Shown: one piece after another, positions 54,899 to 63,758 of the stretch
Layout of the letters: every line of letters starts with the position of its first letter
Numbering within the stretch: the first letter of the stretch is position 1
From: Massilia antarctica
Lineage (GTDB): Bacteria > Pseudomonadota > Gammaproteobacteria > Burkholderiales > Burkholderiaceae_D
Assembly (NCBI RefSeq): GCF_015689335.1
Contig: NZ_CP065053.1
Location: forward strand, 6,944,001-7,008,000
DNA length: 64,000 nucleotides
Reading direction: 5' to 3'
Program-made: the position numbers and the translations under genes
The notes under the pieces: model-generated
The model's database searches: none
Seen by the model: the letters and a program-made list of their open reading frames with translations, nothing else
Told to the model about the DNA's origin: nothing

Positions 54899-55651
54899 TT
54901 ATTTCCAGCTGACTTTGCCAAGGCCATCAACCTTGACATTGCGGTTGGGCGGCTTGCCGTACACCGTCACCGAACCGAGCCCGCTCAGGCGCAGGGTTGC
55001 GCTCTGGCGCGCCATCACCGCGGCATTGCCTAGTCCGTTCAAGTCGAGGGTCACGCTATCGACCTGGAAGTGCTGGGCGTCGAGTCCGCCCAAGCCGCCC
55101 AGATTGACCTTGAGCCACTTCGCGCCGCCGCTCAGGGTCGCATACCCTGCCCCGCGCAGCACCAGGTCCACACCGTCGCTGGCCACGCCCTGCAGGTTCA
55201 TGCTGCCTACCCCGCCCAGGCTGGCGCTGACGAGACGGTAATTGCAATTGACCTTCATCGAACCGGCCCCCTCCAGCGACAGCTCCAGCTCGTCGCCCGA
55301 AAAACCGCTGACATCGGTCCAGCCGATGCTTTCGGACGCTACTTCGCGCAAGGTCGGCAGGGTCAGTTCGGCCCGCACGCTGTGGCCGCGCCCTTCGCTG
55401 CCGATCGACAAGGTGTCGCCATCCTGCTCGGTGGTGATGGAGCTCATCAGACGCTTGTCGCCGCTGATGACCAGACTGGGCACGGCGCCCTGGCGCAGGC
55501 GCAAATCGATGGCCCCGTCCAGCCTGACCCGCTGCGCCCTGGCATCGACCATGCGCGTTTCGGTGACACTGCCGTCCGACGCGGCGCTGGCCGGGGCAAA
55601 CAAGGTGCACAAGGCTGCCGCCAGCGCGCCGGCGTGGAAAAACTGATTCAT
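54899..55651 (-). CDS. DUF2807 (GIN domain) secreted protein
   Basis: A 250-residue exported protein. A signal peptide begins MNQFFHAGALAAALCTLFAP. The rest is one beta-helix-like domain with repeated short GAGSM, GVGSM, GLGGL and GLGSV turns, typical of DUF2807 putative auto-transporter adhesin head domains. Its role is unknown; it may bind surfaces or the cell envelope. The ATG at 55651 has TGGAG 7-8 bases before it. It is followed by the Sel1-repeat gene. Confidence 0.82.
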   Translation of the reverse strand: MNQFFHAGALAAALCTLFAPASAASDGSVTETRMVDARAQRVRLDGAIDLRLRQGAVPSLVISGDKRLMSSITTEQDGDTLSIGSEGRGHSVRAELTLPTLREVASESIGWTDVSGFSGDELELSLEGAGSMKVNCNYRLVSASLGGVGSMNLQGVASDGVDLVLRGAGYATLSGGAKWLKVNLGGLGGLDAQHFQVDSVTLDLNGLGNAAVMARQSATLRLSGLGSVTVYGKPPNRNVKVDGLGKVSWK

Positions 55652-55732
55652 TGCGCGTCTCCAGATCTTCTTATCGATGCCGGTCGGGCCGGCCGGTACG
55701 TACACTACCAGCAAGCGCGGCGGCATTCCAGC

Positions 55733-55936
55733 TTATTGTGGCAACTGCGCTTTTTCAGCGGCGCTCAGGCGGCGCGCGCTGACCACCACCACCGGCATGA
55801 CGGCGCCGGGGGCAGCTGCGGCGGCAACGCCCGGCGCACTGCGCTGGAGCGGCGCGCCGGCCGTGGCGAAGGTGGTGGCGCCGATGACGGCGACAACGGC
55901 AAGAAAGATGGCTTCCATGTGTTTGGCGATGTTCAT
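55733..55936 (-). CDS. Small exported or membrane protein of 67 residues
   Basis: A short ORF beginning MNIAKHMEAIFLAVVAVIGA, a likely signal or membrane helix, then a small Ala/Pro-rich part ending SARRLSAAEKAQLPQ. GAGGAG lies 6 bases before the ATG, a strong ribosome site. The size and composition suggest a real small protein, but no family is recognised. It lies just before the DUF2807 gene in the same direction. Confidence 0.6.
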   Translation of the reverse strand: MNIAKHMEAIFLAVVAVIGATTFATAGAPLQRSAPGVAAAAAPGAVMPVVVVSARRLSAAEKAQLPQ

Positions 55937-56114
55937 GATGCGCTCCTCGGCTTGGGTTCGATGACGTGGCGGTATGCTGTCACTTTAGCCATGCGGCGCG
56001 CAGGCTTCCACCGGATTCCGACGAACTGCATTTTTGGCCACCTGGTCCAACAAATCGGCGCGCTGAAACGCATTGCGATTGACTCTCCCGCCACGCGGGC
56101 CGATACTGCGGCTC

Positions 56115-57425
56115 ATGTCCGCCACCACAGCCCCCTCGAACGCCGCGCGCGGCACGCCCTCGTACGATGCGATCGTCATCGGCAGCGGACCCGGCGGCGC
56201 CAGCGTGGCGCGCGAACTGGCCAGCCGCGGCTTGCGCGTGCTGATCCTCGAACAGGGCAGCGCCGCCCCGCTCAGCGGTACCCTGGGCCAGATGGCGCGC
56301 ATCGCCGCCATTCCCGGCAAAGGCGCCTTCGTCCACCGCGACGGCTCGCTGCTGGTCCAGGGCATCAACGCCGGCGGCAGCTCCAGCATCAATTTCGCCA
56401 CCGCCGCCGATCCGCCCCTGGCCCGCTTCGCCGCGCACGGCATCGACCTGGCGCCGGCGCTGCGGGCGCTGCGCGCCGAACTGCCGATCGGGCCGCTTCC
56501 CGATACCCTGATCGGCCCGATGGCGGCCCGCATCATGCAAGGCGCGCGCGCGCTGGGCATGGAGTGGCACAAGCTCGACAAGATGATCCGTCCCCAGCTG
56601 TGCCGCACAGGCTGCTGGCGTTGCGCCTATGGCTGCCCGTTCGGGGCCAAGTGGAGCGCGCGCGACTTCATCGACGAGGCTTGCCGCCACGGCGCCACCC
56701 TGATCGATGCGGCGCGCGCCACCCGCGTGCTGCTCGAACACGGCAAGGCGGTCGGGGTGGAGTACCTGCGCGATGGCACGGCGCGCCATGCGCTGGCGCC
56801 GCTGGTGATCCTGGCCGGCGGCGGGGTCGGCAGTCCGCGCCTGTTGCACCAGAGCGGCTTGCGGGCGCAAACCAGCAGCCTGTTCAGCGATCCGGTGGTG
56901 GCCCTGATGGGCAGCGTGGATGGCCTCGACGGCGGCGCCGAGGTGCCGATGGCGGCCGGCATGCGCCTGGACGAGGCCGGCATTACCCTGGCCGACATGA
57001 CCTTGCCCAAGCCGATGTACCAGGGTTTTACCGCGCAGGCCGGGCGCTTCGACCGCCTGTTCGCGCATCGCCGCACGCTCTCCATCATGGTCAAGATCGG
57101 CGACCAGACGGGCGGCGCGGTGGGCCCGCGCTGGGTCGACAAGACCTTGCACCCGGTCGACCGCAGCAAATTCGCGCAAGGCGAGGCGATGGCGCGCGCG
57201 ATCCTGGCCGCTTGCGGCGCCAGCCATGTGTTCAAGAGCCGCCATTTCGCCGCGCATCCGGGTGGCAGCGTGCCCATCGGCGACGGCGTCGATGGCACCT
57301 TGCAAGCCGGGGCACCCGGCCTGTTTGTCTGCGACGCCTCGGTCATTCCGGGGCCGTGGGGCTTGCCGCCGACATTGACCTTGCTGTGCCTGGGCAAATG
57401 GCTGGGCCAGCACCTGGCGCGCTGA
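56115..57425 (+). CDS. GMC-type FAD-dependent oxidoreductase
   Basis: A 436-residue flavoprotein. The ADP-binding loop is VIGSGPGGASVARELA, and the C-terminal part with PGPWGLPPTLTLLCLGKW fits the GMC oxidoreductase family. A cluster of cysteines CRTGCWRCAYGCPFGAKW is uncommon for the family and could bind a metal or a cluster. The protein has no signal peptide. The ATG at 56115 was used; an in-frame upstream start at 56073 is less likely. The substrate, probably an alcohol or a sugar, is unknown. Confidence 0.8.
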   Translation: MSATTAPSNAARGTPSYDAIVIGSGPGGASVARELASRGLRVLILEQGSAAPLSGTLGQMARIAAIPGKGAFVHRDGSLLVQGINAGGSSSINFATAADPPLARFAAHGIDLAPALRALRAELPIGPLPDTLIGPMAARIMQGARALGMEWHKLDKMIRPQLCRTGCWRCAYGCPFGAKWSARDFIDEACRHGATLIDAARATRVLLEHGKAVGVEYLRDGTARHALAPLVILAGGGVGSPRLLHQSGLRAQTSSLFSDPVVALMGSVDGLDGGAEVPMAAGMRLDEAGITLADMTLPKPMYQGFTAQAGRFDRLFAHRRTLSIMVKIGDQTGGAVGPRWVDKTLHPVDRSKFAQGEAMARAILAACGASHVFKSRHFAAHPGGSVPIGDGVDGTLQAGAPGLFVCDASVIPGPWGLPPTLTLLCLGKWLGQHLAR

Positions 57426-57443
57426 GGTCCCTCCCGCTTGACC

Positions 57444-58130
57444 TCAGCAGGCCAGCGCGCCGTTCAGCGCCTGGTGCACCAGATCGTCGATTTCGCCGGT
57501 GATCATGGTCATGCTGCTGGCCACCACGGAAAACTCCTTGCCGGCCTGGCCGGCGCGCGCGGCGACGACCTGGGCATTGAAGGCGACCATGCGGGCTTGC
57601 CTGGCGATGGTCTTGATCTCGCCCATCATCACCTGCAGCTGGCGCTTTTGCAGCTGGGCGTGGCGCTTCGATTGTTCCTCATATACCAGGGTCAGGCCGT
57701 TGAGCACGCTCAGCAGGGCGGTGGCGCTGCGTACCAGCTCGTCGAGCAGCGCGGGCGCGCCACGGCCTTCGCCGACGATGGCGTCGAGGGTCGATTCGGC
57801 CAGGGCGATAAAGTCGCGGATCACGCGGTCGCCCTGCAGCACGCCGAAATAGGCGTCGCGCAACTGGGCGCAGAATACGCCCGGCAAGCCGCCCTTGCCT
57901 TCGACCAGGGTCACATGGGCGTCGCGAAACAGCGCCAGGGTCTCGCGCGCGGTGGCGGCCGCACCCGCGTGGCCCATCGAGGCCAGCACCGCGTACAGGA
58001 CCACCCGCTGCGACGTGAAGCGGCGCCGGCCCGACAGATTGATCAAGGCGCCGAAAACATCGCCCGACAGCTTGACGCCGTCAAAGCCATCCTGGCGCTC
58101 GTGTTCCACGATGCTCGCAGCTTCCAACAT
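57444..58130 (-). CDS. Soluble chemoreceptor-like signalling domain protein
   Basis: A 228-residue cytosolic protein. The last 100 residues resemble the tip of methyl-accepting chemotaxis proteins: GEIKTIARQARMVAFNAQVV, then AARAGQAGKEFSVVASSMTM. The N-terminal 120 residues carry no known sensor domain. No membrane helix is present. It could be a short soluble chemoreceptor, or an MCP-derived adapter. The start at 58130 has AAGGAG 6 bases before it. The GMC gene on the other strand ends 18 bases away. Confidence 0.7.
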   Translation of the reverse strand: MLEAASIVEHERQDGFDGVKLSGDVFGALINLSGRRRFTSQRVVLYAVLASMGHAGAAATARETLALFRDAHVTLVEGKGGLPGVFCAQLRDAYFGVLQGDRVIRDFIALAESTLDAIVGEGRGAPALLDELVRSATALLSVLNGLTLVYEEQSKRHAQLQKRQLQVMMGEIKTIARQARMVAFNAQVVAARAGQAGKEFSVVASSMTMITGEIDDLVHQALNGALAC

Positions 58131-58646
58131 AGTGCTCTCCTTCTTCATGCCGGCGGCGACTTCGCCATCCGGACAGGCAAGCAGATGCAGGTTCCGTGCC
58201 AGCGCAGGAGGCGATTTCGGCCGTCCACCTCACCAAAGTGGCGCACTGCGGCACAAGTCGGGCACCAAGACGGCGTCACGCACACCAGCATGATGCGAAA
58301 CGACGGTGTTGAGCTGTTTCAACAGTACCTCAGCTTAGGATGTACTTAAAGTCAACCTTCCTAAATTTCTCGTTTTTGTGTAGGACTATGCCTACATTCA
58401 AAAATAATATGAACACAAATGGTGCTGTGCAGCAGACATCAAGCGAGCTCTTCACTATGAAGATCGGTTTGTCATAGGGTTTTCAGACCCAATAAACGTT
58501 TTGTGTAGGAAATTGCAACGAGATGTAAAGTAGCGGGCTCATCCTTACTCCTGTCACAAGCCGATGTTAGATTGGGCTCTCGCGTCCACACACGCGATTC
58601 AAGCCCCAATCCGGCCTTAACAAAAGGCAACTTTAATAGGTGTTAT
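58131..58646. promoter_or_regulatory. Intergenic region with direct repeats upstream of a PEP-CTERM gene
   Basis: This 516-base AT-rich region lies between the MCP-like start and the PEP-CTERM start. It has no good ORF. TTTTGTGTAGGA occurs twice, at 58374-58385 and 58499-58510; the first lies in a palindrome TGTAGG-ACTATG-CCTACA (58379-58396). It may hold the operator of the PEP-CTERM gene. Only a poor -10 candidate is seen. Confidence 0.4.
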
Positions 58647-59204
58647 ATGATGAAAAAATCCAAAGTTTTCCTGTCGGCCATCGCGCTGGCATCCGCTGCA
58701 CTCGTGTCGAGCCAGGCATCGGCTATCGAAATCATCAACACATCGACCTTGCAACTGGTAGACAACTTCGCTGAAGCCGATGGCTTTTTCAAAGGCGGCC
58801 AGAAAGGCAACACCTTCGTCGACAACTACAAGTTCACCCTGGCCCAGGCTGGCGATTTCGCCGCTGGCGTCCTGTCGATCACCGGCAATGCCAAAAACGG
58901 CCTGGACATCACCGCTTTCAACCTGATCGACAGCAACGGTTCCCTGTTCGGCGGCAAGCTGCTGTCGACCGGCGCGACCGACCAATGGTCGCTGTCGACC
59001 GCCAGCCTGTCGGCTGGCGCCTACACCATCCAGGTCAAGGGCAGCATCCTGTCGAACTCGTCGGGCCGCTACTCGACCAACATCGCTCTGGCACCAGTAC
59101 CTGAGCCAGAAACCTATGCCATGATGCTCGCCGGCCTCGGCCTGCTGGGCTTCACCGCTCGCCGCCGCAACAAAAAGGCAGCAGCCGCCGCACTGGCAGC
59201 GTAA
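58647..59204 (+). CDS. FxDxF-type PEP-CTERM secreted protein
   Basis: A 185-residue exported protein. A signal peptide (MMKKSKVFLSAIALASAALV then SSQASA) precedes a beta-sandwich-like domain with NTFVDNYKFTL, close to the FxDxF motif of this subfamily. The C-terminal sorting signal reads VPEPETYAMMLAGLGLLGFT then a basic tail. AGG lies 8 bases before the ATG. A strong terminator follows the gene. It is similar in plan to the protein at 32014. Confidence 0.86.
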   Translation: MMKKSKVFLSAIALASAALVSSQASAIEIINTSTLQLVDNFAEADGFFKGGQKGNTFVDNYKFTLAQAGDFAAGVLSITGNAKNGLDITAFNLIDSNGSLFGGKLLSTGATDQWSLSTASLSAGAYTIQVKGSILSNSSGRYSTNIALAPVPEPETYAMMLAGLGLLGFTARRRNKKAAAAALAA

Positions 59205-59225
59205 GCAATCACGCGCCCTGCATAG

Positions 59226-59271
59226 AAACCCCCGCGTTGCGCGCCCTGGCGCGTGACGCGGGGTTTTTTTT
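59226..59271 (+). terminator. Strong intrinsic terminator after the PEP-CTERM gene
   Basis: AAACCCCCGCGTTGCGCGCC (59226-59245) pairs with GGCGCGTGACGCGGGGTTT with minor mismatches, followed by a run of eight T. It starts 21 bases after the stop codon. Confidence 0.9.
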
Positions 59272-59379
59272 CACATGCATATGTTTGTTTAAAAACCAAC
59301 GTACGTTAAGATACTTCGCCGTGCAGCGGGTTCCCCTGCGGCCAAGGTCGTTTACCAGGTTTTTATCGTGAGGTCTTAC

Positions 59380-60804
59380 ATGCGCATGCGCCAACTCCCC
59401 GTTCTCATCGCCGGACTTTCCCTGTCGCTGACCGCTTTTGCGGCCGCCAGCGATAGCTGGAAAATCCCCGTCAATGTCAAAAAGCTCGATAACGGCCTGA
59501 CCGTGATCGTCTCGCCCGACCATACCTCGCCCACCGTCGGCGTGAGCGTGGTGTACCACGTCGGCATGCGGCTCGAGCCGAAAAACCGCACCGGCTTCGC
59601 CCACTTGTTCGAGCACCTGATGTTCCAGGGCACGCCGAACGCTCCCAAGGGCGTGTTCGACAAGGCCATCACCGGCGGCGGCGGGCGCAACAACGGTTCG
59701 ACCCGCCCCGACTTCACCAACTATATAGAGACGGCGCCGGTGTCGTCGATCGACTCGATCCTGTGGCTCGAAGCGGACCGCATGAAGACGCTCGACTTCA
59801 ACGAAAAAACCCTCAAGAACCAGCAAGACGTGGTCAAGGAAGAAATCCGGGTCAACGTGAAGAACCAGCCGTACGGCGGCTTCATGTGGATCGACATCAA
59901 CCAGCAAGCCTTCCAGAAGTGGGAAAACAACCACGACGGCTACGGCAGCTTCCAGGACCTGGAAGGCGCCAGCCTGGACGACGTGCGCAATTTCCACCGC
60001 GATTACTACGGCCCCAACAATGCAGTGCTGGCGATCTCCGGCGACGTGACCCCGGCCCAGGGCTTCGCGCTGGCGCAAAAATACTTCGCCGGCATTCCGA
60101 AACGCCCGACTCCGCCGGGCACCGACTTCAGCGAACCGCTGGGCACGGGCGAGAAGCGCATCGAGCAAAGCGATGCGCTGGCCCAGGTGCCGGCCATTGC
60201 CGCCGCCTGGAAGATGCCGGCGCGCGGCAGTAAGGATCTGGCGCCGATGGCGGTGCTGGGCGAGCTGCTGGCCGGCGGCGACGCCTCGCTGCTGTACCAG
60301 GGCCTGGTCAAGGGGCGCGAAGTGGCGCTCAACCTCGACTCCCTGTACGGCCTGACCAGCCCGTGGGAATTCGACGGCCCGACCCTGTTTACCGTGTTCG
60401 CCCTGTACAAGCCGACCAGCAGCGCCGACGTCATGCTCAAGAGCATCGATGAAGAAGTCGCCAAGGTGGTGGCGGGCGGCGTCGATGCGGCCACGCTCAA
60501 GCGCGTCAAGACGCGCATGCTGGCCAACTGGTACAACACGATGGAAAGCTTCATCGACCGTGCCGACACCCTGGCCAAGCTGCAAACCCTGTGGGGCGAC
60601 GCCAACGTGGTCAACCAGATTCCAGCCTGGATCGATGGCGTGAGCTCGGACGATATCCAGCGCGTCGCCAAGACCTACCTGACCCAGGCCAACCGCACCG
60701 TCATCGACCGCAAGCCGGTGGTCAAGACCGCCGCCGCCCCCGCGCCGGCTGCCCCAGCGCCGGCTGCCCGTACGCCTGCCGCACCATCCCCTGTGAAGAA
60801 TTAA
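59380..60804 (+). CDS. M16 peptidase, catalytic subunit
   Basis: A 474-residue exported peptidase. A signal peptide (MRMRQLPVLIAGLSLSLTAF) precedes the M16 fold. The zinc motif HxxEH is FAHLFEHLMFQG, and the later glutamate is present in VVKEEIRVN. A proline/alanine-rich tail closes the protein. It forms a heterodimer with the next gene product, as in other bacterial M16B pairs. ATG at 59380 has GAGG 6 bases before it. Substrates are peptides or exported proteins; none can be named. Confidence 0.9.
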   Translation: MRMRQLPVLIAGLSLSLTAFAAASDSWKIPVNVKKLDNGLTVIVSPDHTSPTVGVSVVYHVGMRLEPKNRTGFAHLFEHLMFQGTPNAPKGVFDKAITGGGGRNNGSTRPDFTNYIETAPVSSIDSILWLEADRMKTLDFNEKTLKNQQDVVKEEIRVNVKNQPYGGFMWIDINQQAFQKWENNHDGYGSFQDLEGASLDDVRNFHRDYYGPNNAVLAISGDVTPAQGFALAQKYFAGIPKRPTPPGTDFSEPLGTGEKRIEQSDALAQVPAIAAAWKMPARGSKDLAPMAVLGELLAGGDASLLYQGLVKGREVALNLDSLYGLTSPWEFDGPTLFTVFALYKPTSSADVMLKSIDEEVAKVVAGGVDAATLKRVKTRMLANWYNTMESFIDRADTLAKLQTLWGDANVVNQIPAWIDGVSSDDIQRVAKTYLTQANRTVIDRKPVVKTAAAPAPAAPAPAARTPAAPSPVKN

Positions 60805-60815
60805 GGAGAGCCGCC

Positions 60816-62231
60816 ATGAAAAAACTGATGCTGGCACTGAGTATTTCCCTGCTGTTCGCGCCGGCCGCCTTTGCCGCCGGCAGCGCCAAGGCCGCCGCCA
60901 ATTCCCTGCCGCCGTACGGCAAGGACAAGCCGATCCCGGCCCCGACCATCATCAAGCAAACCCTGTCCAATGGCTTGCAGGTGTGGGTGGTACCGCGCCA
61001 GGGCTTGCCGCGCGTGGACTACGTGCTGGCCGTGCGCGGCGCCGGCCTGGCCGCCGACGACAGCGGGCACCCCGGCTTCGCCAACCTGATGGCCGGCTTG
61101 CTCAACGAAGGCAGCACCAAACGCGATTCGCGCGCCATCGCCGAAGCGGCCCAGGGCCTGGGCGGCGAAGTCGGCGCCGGCGCCAGCCACGACGGCATCA
61201 CCGTCTCGGCCAACGCGCTGACCTCGAACGCCGGACCGATGCTCGATCTGTTGGCCGAAGTGGCGCGCATGCCGGCCTTCCCGCCGCAGGAAGTCGAACT
61301 GGCCAAGGGCAATGCGCTGGAGGGCTTGAAAGTGTCCGAGGCCACCCCGGGTTTTCGCGCCGAACGCGCGCTGAACAAAGCGGTCTTCGGCGCTCACCCG
61401 TACGGTAACACCAGCCCGACCATCGAATCGATCAGCACGGTCACGCCGGAATTGCTGCGCGCCGAGCACGCCAAGCGCTTCCGTCCCGACCGCAGCCTGC
61501 TGGTGATCACCGGCCGCATCGGCAACGCCGAGGCATTCAAGCTGGCCACGGCCGCCTTCGGCGACTGGAAGGCCGAGGGCCCTGCCCTGCCCGAGACCGC
61601 GGGCGCCAACCTGAAAGCCAAGCCGGTGCGCATCCTCCTGCAGCGCGATGGCAGCGTGCAGTCGACCATGCGCCTGGGCAGCCCGGGCATGGCCGCCAGC
61701 GCCACCGACTACGTGCCGCTGCGCCTGACCAGCACCATCCTCGGCGGCGGTTTCAGCAGCCGGGTGAACCTCAACCTGCGCGAGGAAAAGGGCTACACCT
61801 ACGGCGCCTCGGCCGGCGCGCGCATCTTCCGCAACGGCGGCAGCATCGTCGGCGGGGCCGATGTGCGCAATGAAGTGACCGGCGCCGCGCTCAAGGAATA
61901 CCTGCACGAGTACACCCGCATCGGCAGCGAGCTGGTACCGGACGCGGAACTGAGCATGAACAAGCGCTACGTGGCCGGCGGCTACCTGATCAACAACCAG
62001 ATGCAGCGCGCCGTGGCCGGCACCCTGGCCAACAACTGGCTGGTCGGGCTGCCGCCGGAATTCCTCGGCCAATATGTGCCGCTGATCCAGAAAGTCACCT
62101 CGGCGCAGGTGCGCGAGATGGGCAAGAAATATTTTGCCCCTGAGCTGCAATCGGTGATCGTGGTGGGCGACAATGCCGCCGTGGCCGAACAATTGAAGCA
62201 ATACGGGGAGTTCACCATTCAGCAGAAGTAA
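60816..62231 (+). CDS. M16 peptidase, non-catalytic partner subunit
   Basis: A 471-residue exported M16 protein. A signal peptide (MKKLMLALSISLLFAPAAFA) is followed by two M16 domains. The HxxEH site is replaced by GHPGFANLMAGLLNEG, so it does not bind the zinc. It keeps the R/Y pair that helps the partner site in NLREEKGYTYGA. GGAG lies 6 bases before the ATG and 11 bases separate it from the first subunit. The two form one operon and very probably one enzyme. Confidence 0.9.
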   Translation: MKKLMLALSISLLFAPAAFAAGSAKAAANSLPPYGKDKPIPAPTIIKQTLSNGLQVWVVPRQGLPRVDYVLAVRGAGLAADDSGHPGFANLMAGLLNEGSTKRDSRAIAEAAQGLGGEVGAGASHDGITVSANALTSNAGPMLDLLAEVARMPAFPPQEVELAKGNALEGLKVSEATPGFRAERALNKAVFGAHPYGNTSPTIESISTVTPELLRAEHAKRFRPDRSLLVITGRIGNAEAFKLATAAFGDWKAEGPALPETAGANLKAKPVRILLQRDGSVQSTMRLGSPGMAASATDYVPLRLTSTILGGGFSSRVNLNLREEKGYTYGASAGARIFRNGGSIVGGADVRNEVTGAALKEYLHEYTRIGSELVPDAELSMNKRYVAGGYLINNQMQRAVAGTLANNWLVGLPPEFLGQYVPLIQKVTSAQVREMGKKYFAPELQSVIVVGDNAAVAEQLKQYGEFTIQQK

Positions 62232-62368
62232 GTCCGGGACGGCAGGAAAGCCCGCCAGGGCGCCTGTACCGGATCGATTCGCCCGCAAGCCGCCGCTGCG
62301 CAAGCACCGGCGGCTTGTTGTTGCCCGCTTCTCCACACAATATCCGCCGGCCCGGCCGGCTACCTGCC

Positions 62369-62920
62369 ATGACCACCAAAACCTGCGCTTTGCCCTTCCT
62401 GCTGGCGTCCTTGACCGGTTGCATTACCTATGCGCCGCCAAGCGGCCCGACCGCTTCCCTGGGGATGTACTTCGATAACGATTCTGCCGGGCGCATGCGT
62501 ACCGGAACGGCAAACGTGTTTGCCAATCCGGCCTGCGCCAGCCCGCCGTCCGGCGGACGCATCGGTACCCGCATGGGCATGGACGAGCGTGACGAATTGC
62601 CGACCCAGAAAATCGCAGCGGGCCAAGAGTTCACCTTCGACCTGGCAACGATCGAGGTACAGGGCCAGGCCAATGCAGGCTGTTCCGTGACTGCGACATT
62701 CCTGCCGGAACCCGGCGCAAGCTACGAAGCGCGCCTATATATTCGCGGCAACTCGGCACGTTGCGAGATGGTGATCGTCGACGGCCAGAACCTCGCTGTT
62801 CCGTTCACGATGCCGGATTTTTCCTGCACGGGGGGCATGGAAGGTAAAACCAGGAATGGCGTGGGCTGGTTCGCCTACTACGACATTTCAAAAGTGCTCC
62901 TGAATGTCCCTCTGAAATAG
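62369..62920 (+). CDS. Small lipoprotein of unknown function
   Basis: A 183-residue lipoprotein. The signal peptide MTTKTCALPFLLASLTGC ends in the lipobox LTGC. The rest carries four cysteines, probably two disulphides, and beta-strand-like stretches such as EFTFDLATIEVQ and YEARLYIRGN. No family is recognised. The ATG at 62369 was used. It follows the M16 pair but is more than 130 bases away, so is likely separate. Confidence 0.7.
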   Translation: MTTKTCALPFLLASLTGCITYAPPSGPTASLGMYFDNDSAGRMRTGTANVFANPACASPPSGGRIGTRMGMDERDELPTQKIAAGQEFTFDLATIEVQGQANAGCSVTATFLPEPGASYEARLYIRGNSARCEMVIVDGQNLAVPFTMPDFSCTGGMEGKTRNGVGWFAYYDISKVLLNVPLK

Positions 62921-63350
62921 GCGTCATTTAAATAAGCGTCTCTTAAGACATTGTTTTAGGAATCCTCCGCGTCGTCCCCATCGTGCTCATTGCCGCCTTG
63001 GCCGGGCTTGGCGCGCGCCACCCTGTACCTGAACGGGAAGGTCTCTGCCTACAGAGCGCCCCACCTATTTGAAGGAGGCCGATGTCGAGGCGTTCTGACG
63101 CTCGAGGTCCGTCTCGACCGGCAAATTTGAGCGATGCGGCCTGAAAAAGCGGCCGAGAAATGGCTCCGTTCGCGCATTCCCAGCCACATTCAAACACTCA
63201 GCTCGCCATCGAGCCCGACATCACCGGTTATGCCAGGTGCCCGACAGATCAGCCTGTGTATCCTCACCGTAAATACCCACAGCGTGGCTACCCCGTTACG
63301 GATGGCGATTGCCGGAACTGCCCCACGCTTTCTGGCCTCGCCAATATATT
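62921..63350. other. Gap without a recognisable gene
   Basis: This 430-base stretch has only short open frames with no ribosome sites. I see nothing in it beyond ordinary composition and a few weak repeats. Confidence 0.4.
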
Positions 63351-63758
63351 TCACCACGCTTGAATTTTCAAAACCTGCAAGATATGCATTGCTTTCACCT
63401 CGGACGGACAAACAATCATCATTTCACCGGTTTCTGTTACGCCTGAAATATCAAATCGCAACACGGCTCCGTTCTCGGGAACAGCAACATGCACAACCTT
63501 TCCACGCCGTGCCGCTTGCCAAATATCATGCGCCTCAGCCGGCCACGGCGCTGGGGTAATCCCAAGCAACAGTACAAATCTCATATCGCGAATTTGCAGG
63601 ATTTTTATGCCCGGTCCTGGTCCTGTAAAAGTCTCATGGCTGGTAGTTACCGAAACCTCTCGTTCCCAAGGGCTGGTTTTAAAAACCCAGATCGAAAGGA
63701 TAATTATCGATACGAGTGCGGCATAGATTGCCAAGCGAATTAAAACGCCTTTTTTCAC
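63351..63758 (-). CDS. One-pass membrane protein of unknown function
   Basis: A 135-residue protein. One membrane helix near the N-terminus (VLIRLAIYAALVSIIILSIW) is followed by a soluble domain of about 105 residues, rich in beta strands, ending MHILQVLKIQAW. I chose the GTG at 63758, directly before KKGVLIRLAI. An in-frame ATG at 63851 would add 31 residues with odd composition (Cys, Glu, Arg). No family is recognised. Confidence 0.55.
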   Translation of the reverse strand: MKKGVLIRLAIYAALVSIIILSIWVFKTSPWEREVSVTTSHETFTGPGPGIKILQIRDMRFVLLLGITPAPWPAEAHDIWQAARRGKVVHVAVPENGAVLRFDISGVTETGEMMIVCPSEVKAMHILQVLKIQAW

